64,000 nt of DNA from Rhipidocladum racemiflorum (Eukaryota; Streptophyta; Magnoliopsida; Poales; Poaceae). The notes under the pieces were generated by a model. That model did no database searches, was not told the DNA's origin, and saw only the letters and a program-made list of their open reading frames with translations. Location of the stretch: contig JAYEVF010000086.1 in assembly GCA_036346355.1 (NCBI GenBank), positions 1 to 64,000 on the forward strand. Direction: 5' to 3'. Of the stretch, positions 27,368 through 39,660 are shown piece after piece. Made by a program: the position numbers and the translations under genes. Numbering within the stretch: the first letter of the stretch is position 1; every line of letters begins with the position of its first letter.

Positions 27368-27602
27368 GACTATCTCTAACAGCTTTCCTTCCCCTTCAAA
27401 TCAGCCCGTGAGCAGATCAAAGTCTTTCCAGTGAATTCGCTTCACGATTCCTCGGAAGGATTCAACAGTGAATCCCTTTAAAAAGGGATTCTCTCTCCAA
27501 TCCTTTCACAAATCCTCAAGGGATGCTGCTAGAGATAGTAGAAAATAAAGAGAATGAATATGATGAAGAGAATGGAATGAAGGAAAATTGCTGAAGATAG
27601 TC
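27368..27602. mobile_element. Tourist-type MITE (PIF/Harbinger family)
   Basis: A 235-bp element with terminal inverted repeats (GACTATCTCTAACAGC at the left and, inverted, GACTATCTTCAGCAAT at the right, both followed by TTTCCTT). It is flanked by a TTA direct repeat at 27365-27367 and 27603-27605. A three-base TTA target duplication is the signature of PIF/Harbinger and Tourist elements. It lies about 1.1 kb upstream of the WDR44-like transcription unit. Confidence 0.85.
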
Positions 27603-27605
27603 TTA

Positions 27606-28689
27606 CAACGCGGCCTCAAGGGGACCAAGGGAGGGCAAGGCAATAGTGCTGGTAGTATGTTAGGTGCATCAAACTGTTCCCCACCTTTACGAACCAGCCT
27701 TGGGCGAGTAGTGATTGTCGTTGCAATCAAACACATTACATCCAATCCAATCACCGAATTTTTACCCGTCACTGTTGAATCAAAATCGCGCCATCACGCT
27801 TCCTCTGTGCAAAATCTAACGCTCCAAATTTCTTCATAGGAAAAAATAAAAATCAACAACCAACTTGGATTCACATGGGACCACCGTATCACCTTGCGTT
27901 TGACAGCATGAACCGTCTGAGGATCGATGCGACGCGTGTAGTAACTTCGATCATATTCTAACCCCACATCTTTTCGGCACTAAAATTAAATGGCTATTAA
28001 AGCATGAATGAATAGTAGATGATAATTACTTACCCATTTGTTTACTTTAATATTTATACAACTTATACTAGAAGAAAAAGCATAAAAGCATTGCTCCTCG
28101 AAATATCTTTCAAAGAAAATTGAACAACCAAGTTGGCTACCAATCGTCTCCGGATGCCAAACTAGCACTGTTGCTACCATTTACGGATTTACTAGTGCCA
28201 TTCTAGCGGTAAAATAAGTAGTAACTTCTGGCAGATGATGCATCTACCAGACTACCACGCATCAACTCCACCAGGGCAGGGGCAAAGCGAGAAAAAGATC
28301 GTACTGTTTACACGAGCAGATCGGGGTGATGCAGCAGCGACGCTCCGATTGCAGTAGAGCTGATGCGTACCTAAGGAGTTGTAGACCCAGGCCTAGGAGT
28401 AGAAGAGTTATTGCTCGTGCAGACACTACACACCATACAGTACACCTACTGGAAGACAAGCAAAAAAAGAAAAAGAAGAAGAAGAAAAAAAGAGAAAAGG
28501 CAAAAAAAAAAAAAAGGAAAAGAGAAAAAGAAGCAATGGAAGGCATGCATGAGCATTGGACCAGTGCCAGAAGCGTCCGGAGAGAATGACTGAAAAATAC
28601 TCCCATTTTTAATGTGATTAAAAAAAGAGATAATCTAATTACACGACATTTTTCTCATTCATTCGTGTCTCTTCGTAGCTGAATAATAA
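27606..28689. other. Upstream region of the WDR44-like gene
   Basis: No gene was recognised. 28455-28535 is a purine-only A/G tract (aag/gaa rich), which gives spurious Lys-rich and Phe-rich frames on the two strands. A short ATAAT microsatellite is at 28683-28697. Promoter elements of the downstream gene must lie in this region, but no clear TATA box could be chosen. Confidence 0.45.
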
Positions 28690-29499
28690 TAATAATTAAA
28701 TCCATTTTTGCGGCTTCCAAATCTGGCGATGGTGACGGGGACCCCAGCGCTCCGACTACGCGTCCTAATAAATCGCTCCCATCTCCAATTCGTCCAGCTT
28801 TCTCTTCAATTTTTCCGCCTACTCGTCGATTCCAATCCTTTAATAATACTTCCCCGTTTGCACCATGCTGCCGCGGCTGTTCTTGAGCCGGGCGACCACG
28901 AACCGAGAACACGCGCGGGGGTCCCGACGGCAGCATCCCTGAGGCGAAGACGAAGTCGATATCTTCCTTGGATTCCAATTCCCGGGCGTGCGCGCGAATT
29001 GTTCCTCCCCCAGGTGAGCGCCCCCTGCTTGCCGAGAAAAAATTTCCCCTTTTTTATTCGCCTATCGTCAAATCCTTTCGAGATATGTGTTGGTGAATTC
29101 GGTGTTTCTTGAAGAAAAAAAATATCGTTTTTTTTTTGGCAACGTTTCTTGGTCTGGCTGTCTGCTTTAATAATGGGCGCGCGGTTGGTTGGATTGCTAA
29201 GGCCAGATGCATTGCTCGGGGGCGATCGGGCCTTGCGGGATTTGAGAGATACGGGGAATTGAATAGTTCGAATTTGGTGCTAATTTGTTTAGTTTAATTA
29301 ATCGCGCCCGTAGTTTTTCCTCTCCCGTGCTAACGCCGCGTCCGCGCTTAACTTTCTTACTGTTATATAAGCGCTTGTCCGGACAGGGCTCTGAGATGTG
29401 TTTCTCCATTGTTTCTTCTTATCTCTTCTTTCAGCGCCGTGCCTGACCCAACGACCCATGGAGGTGTGCCAATTAGTAGTAGCAAGAAGTTGCGGTAGG
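28690..29499 (+). promoter_or_regulatory. 5' UTR with one intron of the WDR44-like gene
   Basis: A GC-rich leader is interrupted by an intron inferred at 29014-29434. The donor is CCCAG/GTGAGCG at 29014 and the acceptor, after a pyrimidine-rich stretch, is TTTCAG at 29434. Exon sequence resumes at 29435, 65 bp before the chosen ATG. Introns in the 5' UTR directly before the coding exon are common in plant genes. The transcription start is unknown. A second, in-frame ATG lies at 29458. Confidence 0.5.
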
Positions 29500-32181
29500 A
29501 TGGAGGTGGAGGAGGGAAGCGTTCTTTGACACGCGTGAGGAGTTGTCGGCGTCGCCGGCGTCCAGCCCAGGCCCGGCATTGCCGTGGTCAGGTGGCCTAG
29601 ACAGTGTCCGGGAGAGAAGGGAGCGGTTCTTGAGAAGCATGGGTCTGGAATGCAGCCCAAGCCCCCAACAGGCGGATTCTGCGGGCACCGTCGGCGACGC
29701 TGACGGGCAGCAGGAAGGAGAGGATTGTACCGGAGATTGGGAGGTTGTCGTCGCAGCCGGATGAGAATGACTGCTCCATGTCGAGTTGGTCGACGGAGGA
29801 GACGACGAGCTATGAGGATGGCGAGTCGGATGACAATTCCGTCAGTGGATCCAGTAAGAATGATGGTAGCAAGGTGGGCAGGAGTTTCAGTTCATTGTCG
29901 TTTATTCAGAGGCTTATGAGTCGAAATGGCACGCCTTCTGGTGCTCTCAAGACAGTTGAGAGGAGGAGAAATGGGTGGCTTCCTGAAGGTTGGGTGTGGG
30001 GCTTGTGTTGTGGATCATGGAGGGGATGAGGCCAGCACCAGCTCATCTGATAGTGAGCAAATCCGGGGTGGAAGGAGAGAGAAAGGATTAAGGTCCGTTC
30101 ATACCGGAAGCGGTCGAAGGAATTGTCTGCTGTCTATCAAGGCCAGGTGATCAAGGCACATGATGGTGCCATCCTGACGATCAGGTTCAGTCCTGATGGG
30201 CAGTTTCTTGCAAGCGGCGGCGAAGATGGAGTTGTCAGGGTTTGGGGTGTTATGCAGTCTGAGGACTGCAAAATTCCTCAGGATGATCCCTCTTGTGTCT
30301 ACCTCAAAGCGCATCGCAAGTATGGGTTGGCTCCTGTGAATGCTGGCGATGAGAGGAAATGTAAAATCAAGGGTATTAAGAAGTCTGCTGAGTCTGCTTG
30401 CATTGTCATTCCAACAATGGTTTTCCAGATATCAGAGGAACCATTGCATGAGTTCCATGGGCACTCTGGTGATGTCCTGGATCTGTCGTGGGCAAACAAC
30501 AAGGTCAGTTAAAAAAAATGTGTTTTTTGTTTTGTCAATCTGATGTTATTGTTGTTTGTTTTTCTTATATCTTTTTTGTTTATGATGATTAAAATTTAGC
30601 TTAACATGTTGCAGCATCTACTGTCGGCATCAACAGACAAAACTGTTCGCTTGTGGGAAATTGGATCTGCAAACTGCATCAGAGTTTTTCCGCATAGCAA
30701 CTTTGGTAGGCCTATAAACTCTTTTTTTGCTGCTCGAAGTCTTGGCCTTTACTTGTCAGCTTAAGCTCACAGTTGGCTTTCCTTGTTCTGCAGTGACTTG
30801 TGTCCAATTTAATCCAGCTGATGAGAATGTCTTCATCAGTGGATCCATTGATGGCAAAATCCGTGTATGGAACATTCGTAGATGCGGTGTTGTGGACTGG
30901 GCGGATGTTAGAGACATAGTGACAGCAGTTTGTTACCGACCTGATGGAAAGGTATCATTATTAGTGCCCCACTGTAGAAATTGACTCATTTGTTACCTCA
31001 ATAGTTTGTGAGTTTGATCTCCCTTTTTCTTTGGTTTCTTGCAGGGAGCAGTGGTTGGAACCATTACTGGAAATTGCCGTTTTTATGATGCTTCAGGTAA
31101 ATAGGAAATTTGTGAAATGTCTGCCAGCTTTAAATGTTTTTGGTTTGCAGTAGCTCTCCCCTTTTACTTTCGTAATATTTCCATGTATGCTAACTACAAT
31201 ATTTTTGCACTGAATCAGACAACCTGCTGCGTTTGGAAACTCAGATTGCACTCAATGGCAAGAAGAAATCCTCAGCGAAAAGAATCACAGGCTTTCAGGT
31301 AAGCATCCTCAAGAAAAGGATTACTCTTGTTGCTATCTATAGCTTCATTCATCCTTTTTCACCATGAATGCTTATAACTTATGATTTGTATCATTTCCAT
31401 GGCAGTTCTGTCCAAGTAACCCAAGTAAACTAATGGTAGCATCTGCTGACTCAAAGATCAGAATATTGGATGGCACCAATGTGATTCAGAATTACAGTGG
31501 TACAACGCAAATACTTAAAATTTATTCCTTTTGCTCTATTCAATCATTACCTTCGACGAACTTTGAACTCATATTTCTAATCCATCAGGACTCCGAAGTG
31601 GTTCTTGCCAGTTGTCGGCAACATTCACTCCAGATGGGCAGCATATAGTTTCTGCTAGTGACGACTCCAACATTTATGTTCGGAACCATGAAAGCCAGGA
31701 TGAATCTGCATGGAGACAAGCAAAAACCACATATTCCTCAGAGCGCTTCCAATCCAACAATGCAGCCATCGCAATACCATGGAATGGCACAAAACCAAGA
31801 AGCCCCGTTTCTTTGGCCTCTCAAAGTTTACCACCAGAAGCAGATATGTTCTGGTGCATGAGTAAGGCTGTCAAGTACAATTCAAGCCGCTGTGGAGAGG
31901 ATTCTTTCATTAACAATTTTGTGTCAGGATCCGCTGCTCCTGTTATCTTCAATCTGAACCAAGAGTTATTCGTTGAGCCCTCTTGCAAAAGTTCAGCAAC
32001 TTGGCCAGAGGAAATGCTGCCGTCTAGCTCGATTGGTGCAATTTTGGACGAGTCACAGTACAAGCTCCTAAGGAACTGTTTACAAAGCACATCAAACTCC
32101 TGGGGTCAAGTGATAGTTACTGCAGGGTGGGACGGCAGGATTAGGTCGTTCCAGAATTATGGCTTACCAGTGCATCAATGA
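29500..32181 (+). CDS. WDR44-like: WD-repeat protein, WDR44-like family
   Basis: Seven coding exons: 29500-30503, 30615-30705, 30794-30951, 31045-31096, 31219-31298, 31406-31499 and 31589-32181, all with GT/AG borders and consistent phases. They total about 689 aa if exon 1 is read through its shifts. The N-terminal part is acidic and Ser-rich (WSTEETTSYEDGESDD near 29805). WD repeats start near 30142 (IKAHDGAILTIRFSPDGQFL), then a HGHSGDVLDLSW repeat interrupted by intron 1, TDKTVRLWE, DGKIRVWNI, a repeat ending CRFYDAS, SADSKIRILDG, SDDSNIYVRNH, and a last blade GWDGRIRSFQNYG before the stop. The family forms a beta-propeller scaffold. Animal WDR44 binds Rab11, and the plant role is not established. 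Exon 1 has four apparent frameshifts, near 29515, 29744, 29980 and 30080, while exons 2-7 are clean. Either the assembly has indel errors there or the N-terminal half is decaying. Confidence 0.88.
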
Positions 32182-33800
32182 CTAGTTTGAGCATTTGGTG
32201 GAATTAAACGGCAGTATTGGTAACTCACATGGCCTCAAGAAAAGCAACCGTGCACCCAGCTATGCTGGTCCATTGTGTGGTTTCTTGGTACAAGACATCA
32301 CATGCTTGGTGCTCCTGCTGAATTGTACATGGACCAGTGTTGTACATAATCAACCCGGTGGTCCTTTGAGATCTCAACATCAGCGGTTGTTCGTGGCAGG
32401 CCCCGTAGCTTGTACCTTTTGTAGAAATCTTTCAGTGTAGATCAGATTTGTTCTCTTCCCCTCCTTTCAACTTCTCATTGATATGCCACGGAAATGTTAG
32501 CCTCAGTTGAGTGTAAATCTTCCTCCCATTGAATGTATGGGGGCTCGATCGAACTGTCAGATACATATGTATGGTTCAAATATACAAAATTCGTTCATTT
32601 GTTCATAACTCAGGTGTCCAGTTCTTCGCATCTGTTGTTTCTTGATGTGCGTTCTGTACAATTTCAGATGTGGTTAACTTCTGCTTCTTGTTGGGATCAA
32701 AACTGTTTTCTGTGTACATTGTGGAGCTACTCAAAAGGTTATTGTTGTTCCTCTAATGGGACCTGAGGTGGTAGATCTTTTGATTGATTTACCATGTTAG
32801 TTGTACATCTCATAAACCTACTGGTCCTGAATTTGCTGAGGTCGAACTTAGCATTCTATGATGAATGTACATCTAATCCTTTTTGTTTGTCTGTTCCCAA
32901 AATGCTTAATAATTTATTTTGATACGTTGTTTGTTTTCTTTTGAATATGCTATGTAAGGTTTTATCCTTCTAGTTTGCCACTCAGAGCTTCTTTTCGGAA
33001 ATGAAATAATACTTTTGGTTGTAACTTGGAACTAGCACTTTCTTATCTGTTGATACATTAACATTGGGATTAGTTCTCTAGAGGGCGAGTTGCCGGTTTT
33101 CTCTGCTATTTTAGGGCTGGAAAGGGTTCTGGTACATGTGGCCCTGATGCTATTCGTCAAGACTTGTTCAGAATCAACTCAGTAAAATTTGACATATAAG
33201 TATACTAGATGTTTCACTTAGATCGAGCTAAGGCGATTGATGATTGCCTCTAAAATATTGGGTACTTGACCAAGATTGGGTGAGCCTGTTTGTCAAACAT
33301 TAGGTTAGTCAGTCTGGAAGATTGACCTATGAAGTCCAATGCAAGTTGCTGCTACCTATTTCCATTTTTTCTGCTTCTGGTCCTGGTACGATGACGAGAA
33401 ATGTAGGTCATTGCTTCCTGTAACCTCTGCTTGGCTGACTGCTCAGTATTTCACATGATGGCTGGTACACTGATTGTAAAACTTCTGACACTGCGACAAA
33501 GTTACGTGAACTGCATCGGTACGAGCAATTCATTTCGCTTTGGGGAAAACTTCATTTCTGATCGATGACAAGGTAAGCTAATGCAGTTTCATATTTCCCT
33601 ATTAGGACTACGTTAGGCAAATTGTTTAGGTAAAGCATGAACACTCTGACCACGGCAGTACTGCTTATAAATGCATCTTTTGTCACATAATGTTCAGTGT
33701 TTTGGTAAGCATTTCTGTCATTGTACACGGGTTCTCCCCATCATTATATCATGACGTCGTTATGAAACTACACTAGTCAACAGAAGCTAGCTTAAATCTG
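32182..33800. other. 3' UTR of the WDR44-like gene and downstream DNA
   Basis: The first few hundred bases after the stop are probably 3' UTR (T-rich, with no frames of note). No unambiguous poly(A) signal could be chosen. From about 32800 on, the sequence is ordinary intergenic DNA. Confidence 0.45.
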
Positions 33801-36765
33801 ACCAATAAAGAAACAGTCAAATTGCCCAATTTCTTCAAAGTATGCATGCTGCATTGCTGCGAGCTAGGTCATTGCTGCTTGCCTTCTGTGACCTGCTGCT
33901 TAGGCCATTTCTTACATTTTCTTTACCTGCCACAGTGCCACATATATACTTTCAGTTCATCAGAGTCTTGCAAGTCAGAACATGTTGGAAAAGCCGAAAA
34001 GGCGACGCTGCAGATTCAGAGGTTAGTAAACACCGTGAACAGTAGAAGAGGATTTACCACGCTTGAATTATTGAGCTATGCAGACTTGCAGAGTACCACT
34101 CTGCCCGAATCTGAACATTCTGGCCGCTCTGGAATTATTGCGATCAGGCATAATTGGAGCAATTTGCATCGCACTCAACAGCGCATTTTGCAAAACACTA
34201 TCATATTTCTCCAGTGTTTTTTAGTAGTGCTACCAGATTCCGTTTACGTACGCCGTGACCTCACCATCCCCCTCGTTTCCGGTGACAAGTAACAAGTCAA
34301 ATCGGCACCCCTGTATGACAAGTTCGAGGTACACGGTGTTGTGCAGTACGTCCTAAATAAAGACCCTTACGTTAGTGCTCTATCCTTTAGTTTCTTTAAA
34401 AAAATTTACATAAATCCTCAGTGCCAACGTGCTCTAGATCTGAAGCTGCTCGTGCTCGTCAGATGCAGTGAAATGTTAGCTGCTGCTGCATTGTCCATGG
34501 AATCCTCAAAGGGTGTGTCATATGGAACTGTCTTGTGATGTAGCAGCAGTGGGAGACATGCTGGTACAAGATCCACCACTCGTCCAGACATAGGATAATA
34601 TGCCATCTTGCCCTTTCGCGCTCGGCATTAGGTCTCCAACTTCCGTCCATGGGCGATGGGATTGAGGTTGCAACTATCAACTGCAGACAGCTCAATTTTC
34701 GTAGAATGCAGAATGATTCATAAATTCTCATGGACCCTTAAGACTCTCTTTACCCTTTTGTAACCTAGAAAGGCTGGGAAAAAAGATAGCAAAGGTGATA
34801 CTATCAGACATCACTGCTTTACTACCCAAAGAAAATAATAGCATGTGCTTATTTGCCAAATGCACTGTTTCAGAAAGTATCAAGGTTTCACATGAATGAT
34901 GAGTAAGTTCACCGAATAACAACTTCTGACACAGTGTCAAATGTGCAATGCATCATTGCATCGGAGTGGTTAGTTCAAGCGATTGCGTTTTTAGATTGGC
35001 TTGAGATTTGTTAGAACAGGATCACACAATCTTTTGTTTTGCCGCAACTCTCTTCTTCCTGTTTCTTTATTGCGTTGCTTTTTTTTTTCTTATGGTTCAA
35101 CAGATTACAAGGCCGTGCTCCTCCTGGCTGTCACTACTCCCGGTTGTAGCCCTCTCAAGAAAATTCAATAAAAAGCCAATTTGCCAAACTACCTCTCCAA
35201 AAAAAGCTACGGTAGTCATTCAATTTATTCTGATCAAGTAATTAAAAACACACCAACTCAAAGACACCTCAAACAGACTCTTAGAATGACCGAGTAGTTC
35301 TTCTAGAATGTAGAGGGCGTCTTGCGTCAAATTAGTCGCTGGTTTAGCAAGCATTTCTGTTGTTGCACACACAGGTTTCTTCTATTATTGGAAGTTTGGG
35401 GCTTGGAACTGACCAAGAAGTCCTGGTCAACAGAGGCTAACATCCTTGAGTAACACAAAGAAACAGTCAAGTGTACGTTCCTTCGGCGAATGTTTTGATC
35501 TGAGAACTGCAAGAGTTTGACCAATTACTGTTGGTTGCCGATTTGTTTCTGTTGTATCCTGCTCTTGTCACGTTTTGCCTGCTGCAGTAAAATCCAGCAA
35601 CTTGTCAGAGGCTCATTGCTAGAAAGTGACGGAACTTCTCCTGAAAGGCACGAGACTGTCATATAATTCAGAAATGACTATTAACAATTGCATACAAGAG
35701 AGAAGAGTTAGACATCCGGCACGTATGAGCACTCGGCCCTGCTGGTGCTTTTGCGCAAGCCTGCGCCTTCTGACCACGGCCGAATGATTGTGTTAGCCTC
35801 TCGCATAATTGGAGTTGTTTGTTTCCAACTAGACATTTCAGCAGGATCACGATTCACGATCTGTTATTGTATTCCCTCGTCGCTTTTGAGGCTGAACGGC
35901 CTCTGCGTACCCCCATGACCCGTTGCTTACTAATGATCGCGATTCACAGGTTCACCAAGTCCACATGTGCAGTGCAGCTAGAGTCATCAGCCAAATGCAT
36001 TGCTCGTTTCGTCAAGCCTCGTGCGTGCCTTCTTTTGCTGCACGTCATGGCATCGGAAGGGGAGACCACGACACGACCCCTCCAGGTTCGTCCCATCTTT
36101 TGGCAAGGCGCCATTTCTTTATCTTCTCCACAAAAACTACACTTGTTTTAGATCCTGTGAGAGATGTGGTCGCTGCATGCGTTGGATCTCAGACGAGAGG
36201 GGGGGAACGGGAAGGGAGACGCGAGAGCACGGCGTAAAGTAAAACAGGTGCGCGCACGAGCTGGCCTCACGCTGTAGCGGCAAGGGGAGACAGCGGCGGT
36301 ACCGGATCCACTCGGCCACTCATGGGCGAAAAGCTTTGGATCTGCCAGTTTTGGTCCGGTCCTGCACGCCCGCTCGGATCTGGCCTGCGCGTCTTGTCTC
36401 CACCTACCAGCTTCCGCCCATGGCTCCTCCTCCTCTCCACGGCCGGCCGGGACCGTGAGATGCCATGAGAGCGCTTTTGGGGCGTGCAGTGCGGACACAT
36501 GAAGTGCCACGATGAATGGAGCGCGAGCTCACGGGCCCTGCACGGCCTGACGTGTACACGTACGTGATTGCGCTGTGGGGGTGTCAGAATCCAGATCTCT
36601 GCTGCTGCCTGCTGGCCTGGCCTGGAGTATTTACTGCTGAAACCATGTTAATACTGTAGTAGTAGTACGATAAATGCGGTCGTCGAGGTTTTTATGTTTT
36701 GGTCGGCGGTAATTAAGACGACGCGAGCGGAGGTGGCGGCATTATTCGTCTGGTGAGACCATCTT
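33801..36765. other. Intergenic DNA with diverged internal duplications
   Basis: Segments near 33705-33820 and 35345-35470 resemble each other: 'aagcatttctgt..ttg.acac', then 'gtcaacagaagcta' against 'gtcaacagaggcta', then 'aaagaaacagtcaa' in both. 'aacttctgacac' occurs near 33481 and 34920. A GC-rich patch at 36140-36540 has overlapping frames on the minus strand without motifs. No gene was recognised. Confidence 0.4.
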
Positions 36766-36767
36766 AA

Positions 36768-38310
36768 GAGCATCTCCAATAGTTCTCAAAACTTATTCTC
36801 AAAATTATTTTTTAGGAATAAATGAAAAAATTACCGCTCCAACGTAGAGAACAATGAAGCAGTTGTATGGTGCTGAGCTCGAGGGAGTTAATACATGCAT
36901 GCATGCGCATGAGAGGTGGAAGAGAAGTCAGAACAGGAGCCGAGGAGGCGACGTGTCCTGTATTCTGGAACTTAGAAGAAAAAAAACAATAGTGCCTTAT
37001 ATTTTGAGATGGAGGGAGTATTTCTTAAATCTGAATCTCTATATCTAGTGGCGTACTAGAATGGATGCTGGGCATAGCAGAGAGCTAGGCATGGCAAAAT
37101 AATTTTTGCATTGGATTGACGTATATTTCCGAAAAGTTCCATTGCATTTACAAATTTGCGTAGCCTAAAGGCGAGGATATGTTTGGGGTGTCTTCATTTA
37201 TTGATACGATAAATAAAAAAAACAGTAAATATATATATGTAAAATTGTATTTATGTGTCTTTGCCAAAAAGACATTTCTGCAGGGACGTCGTTGCCTATC
37301 TAACTTATATTTCTTCAATATGAGTAATTTACTAATCATTACAGTGCATATATCATTTTTACAATTTACTAATTAACCAGTAATTTAAATTATATGGTGT
37401 TATTTTGTCGTGAATTTACTGTGATTTTTTTAAAATTGTGTGCTGGGTGTTTCAGAATCTAATCAATTTAGAACCAATAATTAAATTAAAAAAACTTACC
37501 TTATCCTCAATGTCGTCCCGACCTAGTCTCCTCCTGTCTCTCATGCTTTGGCTCCTCATGGCTCATGCCCAGTCGGCCTCCTCCTTTGTCCCCAAATCCG
37601 ACGCCACCTCCTCACTCATCAGCTCCCAAATCTGGCACCCCTCCTTTGCCACCAAACTCGGCGCCCCCTCCTTTGGGCTCTGGTGCCCCTCCTCCAGCGC
37701 CCCTTCCTCTATTGCCCCCTCCTTCAGCGCCCAACTCGGCTCCCGCCCCTCCGTCGCTGCTCGACGAGAAGTCGCTTGACGGGATGCCAAAGATGAGTCT
37801 GTTGCCGACCACCCCTCGCCGAGTCGTCAGGTAGCCAGGCTCGCCCTCTCCTCTCTAGCGCCGAGTGCCGCCCGAGCGTCGCCCCCTCTCCTCGCGACCT
37901 CACCCGAGCGCCGCCTGCCCCTCAGCCCTCACCTTGCCCGAGCATCGCGATGAGTCGCCTTTGTCTCTCTGATATGTGGATTTGTGATTTGTAGGATGGG
38001 GGTTGGAGGATTGGGTTAGGTACTTTGGTTCACTAAGCCTAGTAACCTAGTCTGGTTCAACCAGTATGGACGCACTAGCCACCAGGTCAGTGACCAGTGT
38101 GCTCTTCTTCTTCAACCTAACACCTCAAATCACCTTCATTGTTCCTCATTCTTGCTCGCAGATGCTCTAGTCCGCAGTCGATGCTCTGTCGTGTTCTGAA
38201 CAAAAACAAGTCATGGTACTAGAAGGTTTAGGGGAGGGCCGCCGGACAAGGGGGTGCACTGGCTCCCTTGCGCACCCCCCGTGCGTCCTCCAATGTTTAT
38301 CTCCCTATAT
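36768..38310. other. Possible left part of a PIF/Harbinger element, with a GC-rich insert
   Basis: At 36768 the sequence TTAAGAGCATCTCCAATAG matches the common left end of grass PIF/Harbinger elements (gagcatctccaa.ag). An inverted gatgctc occurs near 38168. Between them lies a proline-rich frame at 37565-37834, with PPNSAPPP-like repeats in GC-rich DNA that could be a captured exon. The last bases before the gypsy insertion (ccctatatataga) continue in style into the Harbinger leader at 48130. Whether all of this is one element is unresolved. Confidence 0.35.
36991..37020 (-). repeat. Stowaway-like element terminus
   Basis: The end of this stretch, read on the minus strand, is TACTCCCTCCATCTCAAAAT. 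This is very close to the shared terminus of grass Stowaway/mariner MITEs (CTCCCTCCGT...AAAAT). No matching opposite terminus was found nearby, so this is probably a fragment. Confidence 0.5.
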
Positions 38311-38315
38311 ATAGA

Positions 38316-38859
38316 TGTCGGTGTTTCGAGCACCGGCCAATGAATTTGTATAGGTAAGAGGGGGGTGCACGCTCCCTCTCCTCGACGGCTTACTCGGGTG
38401 AGCACAAGATGTATCTTGGTTGAAATTTGACGTCCCTACTCCAGTTCGTGTGGGTTTGATTGTATTGATTCCTTGGTTGTCCGTTGTTTTCTACATGCTC
38501 GCTCCCCCCCCCCTTTATATAGGCGAGGAGGAGGTTACCTTTGTTGCTTGAAAAAGAAAAAGATCGTGCTCTTAGTCGCCCGCAAGTGGCGGTGATGGGG
38601 CCAGCGCCGGCTCCCCTTGCCTGCCATGAGTCGGCATAGTTCTTCTTGTCGCTCGTAGTAAATGCACGAGTTGGGGACTTGTGCGGCTGCGTCATCATTA
38701 CGGCCGACATTTAATGCGATCGATACGCAATAAAGTCGTCGGCTTCTTCGAGGATTTTCTTGACTTGGTCATTCCTCGCCACTAGTGGCTTTGGGCCGGC
38801 CAAGCTGGATTCGGCCCATGCGCTTTTGGGCAGGGGTACCCATGGCACAGGTACCGTCA
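38316..38859 (-). repeat. 3' LTR of the gypsy element
   Basis: It begins TGTCGGTGTTTCGAGC and ends GGTACCGTCA on the plus strand, i.e. TG...CA termini. Most of its length matches the other LTR. A C-run at about 38504-38513 and short indels separate the two copies. Confidence 0.92.
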
Positions 38860-39167
38860 AGAGCTCCAGAGCCCCGTGCGGTCGGAGAGGTGCCCGGGGT
38901 CTTGTTTCCGTCTTAGTGATGCCGTGATTCGCTTGGCCTGATCGAGTCTCCGGCCAGGGTCTTGTGTGGCCTTCCCGGCAGTGTAGCCCCGAGCCGGGCT
39001 CGGAGAGCGGTCGGGGGTTTTCGCCGGTTTGGTCGGGAAGAGTCTTCGGCCAAGGCTGTGGCCTTCCCAGTGTAGTCTTGAGCCCCGAGTGGTCGGAGAG
39101 CGGTCGGGGTTTCGCCTTGCTTGGTCGTTGCTGCGGTATCGGGAGGTCCGATCGCGATATATATCTG

Positions 39168-39660
39168 TGCCGGGTCGTGCCGCCAGCGCGCATGGGCCGA
39201 TCGCTCTGGCGAGCACGCGTGGCGTACCGGTCGCCCTGGCGGCACGTGGCGCCGAGTCGTGCCTTCGGCGCGATGGGTGGCATACTGGCGAGCACGTGGC
39301 GCCGGAGTTGGCGCTATGATGTCGCCCTGGCGGACACGTGGCGCCGGTCGAGCCGCCGGCGCGATGATGGCTGGTTCGCGGACGTGGCGCCCGGTCGAGC
39401 CGCCGGCGCGCAGATGGCTCGCTCTGGCGAAGCGTGGCGCCGGTCGTGCCGAGTAGCGCTGGTCGCCCTGGCGAACACGTGGCGTCGGTCGAGCAGCCGG
39501 GCGTATGATGGGCTGATCGCTCTGGCGAGCACGTGGCGCCCGTGTCGAGCCGCCGGCGCGTATGCCGGGCTGGTCGCCCGGCGACACGTGGCGCCCGGTC
39601 GTCGTGCCTTCGCGCGTAGGGCTGGTCGCCCTGGCGGACACGTGGCGCCGTCTCGTCCCC
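39168..39660. repeat. GC-rich minisatellite in the gypsy 3' region, unit about 54 bp
   Basis: About ten diverged units are visible. Each opens with cgccctggcg or cgctctggcg, continues with (a/g)(a/g)cacgtggcgcc, and then with a gtcgagccgccggcgcg-like stretch and gatggctggt. Unit length varies from about 35 to 60 bp because of internal deletions. Most units contain CACGTG followed by GCGCC. Tandem arrays in this position are known from Tat/Ogre-type retrotransposons. The array produces long artificial frames on both strands (such as 38913-40091 minus). Confidence 0.85.

Noticed and set aside
28411..28593. CRISPR array or rRNA/tRNA genes
   Set aside because: None present in the window. No regularly spaced identical repeats of that kind, no rRNA-like blocks, and no tRNA with a plausible TΨC arm (ggttcraatcc) was found on either strand.
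28262..28606. Frames rich in Phe or Lys (both strands)
   Set aside because: They are shadows of a purine-only microsatellite-like tract at 28455-28535.
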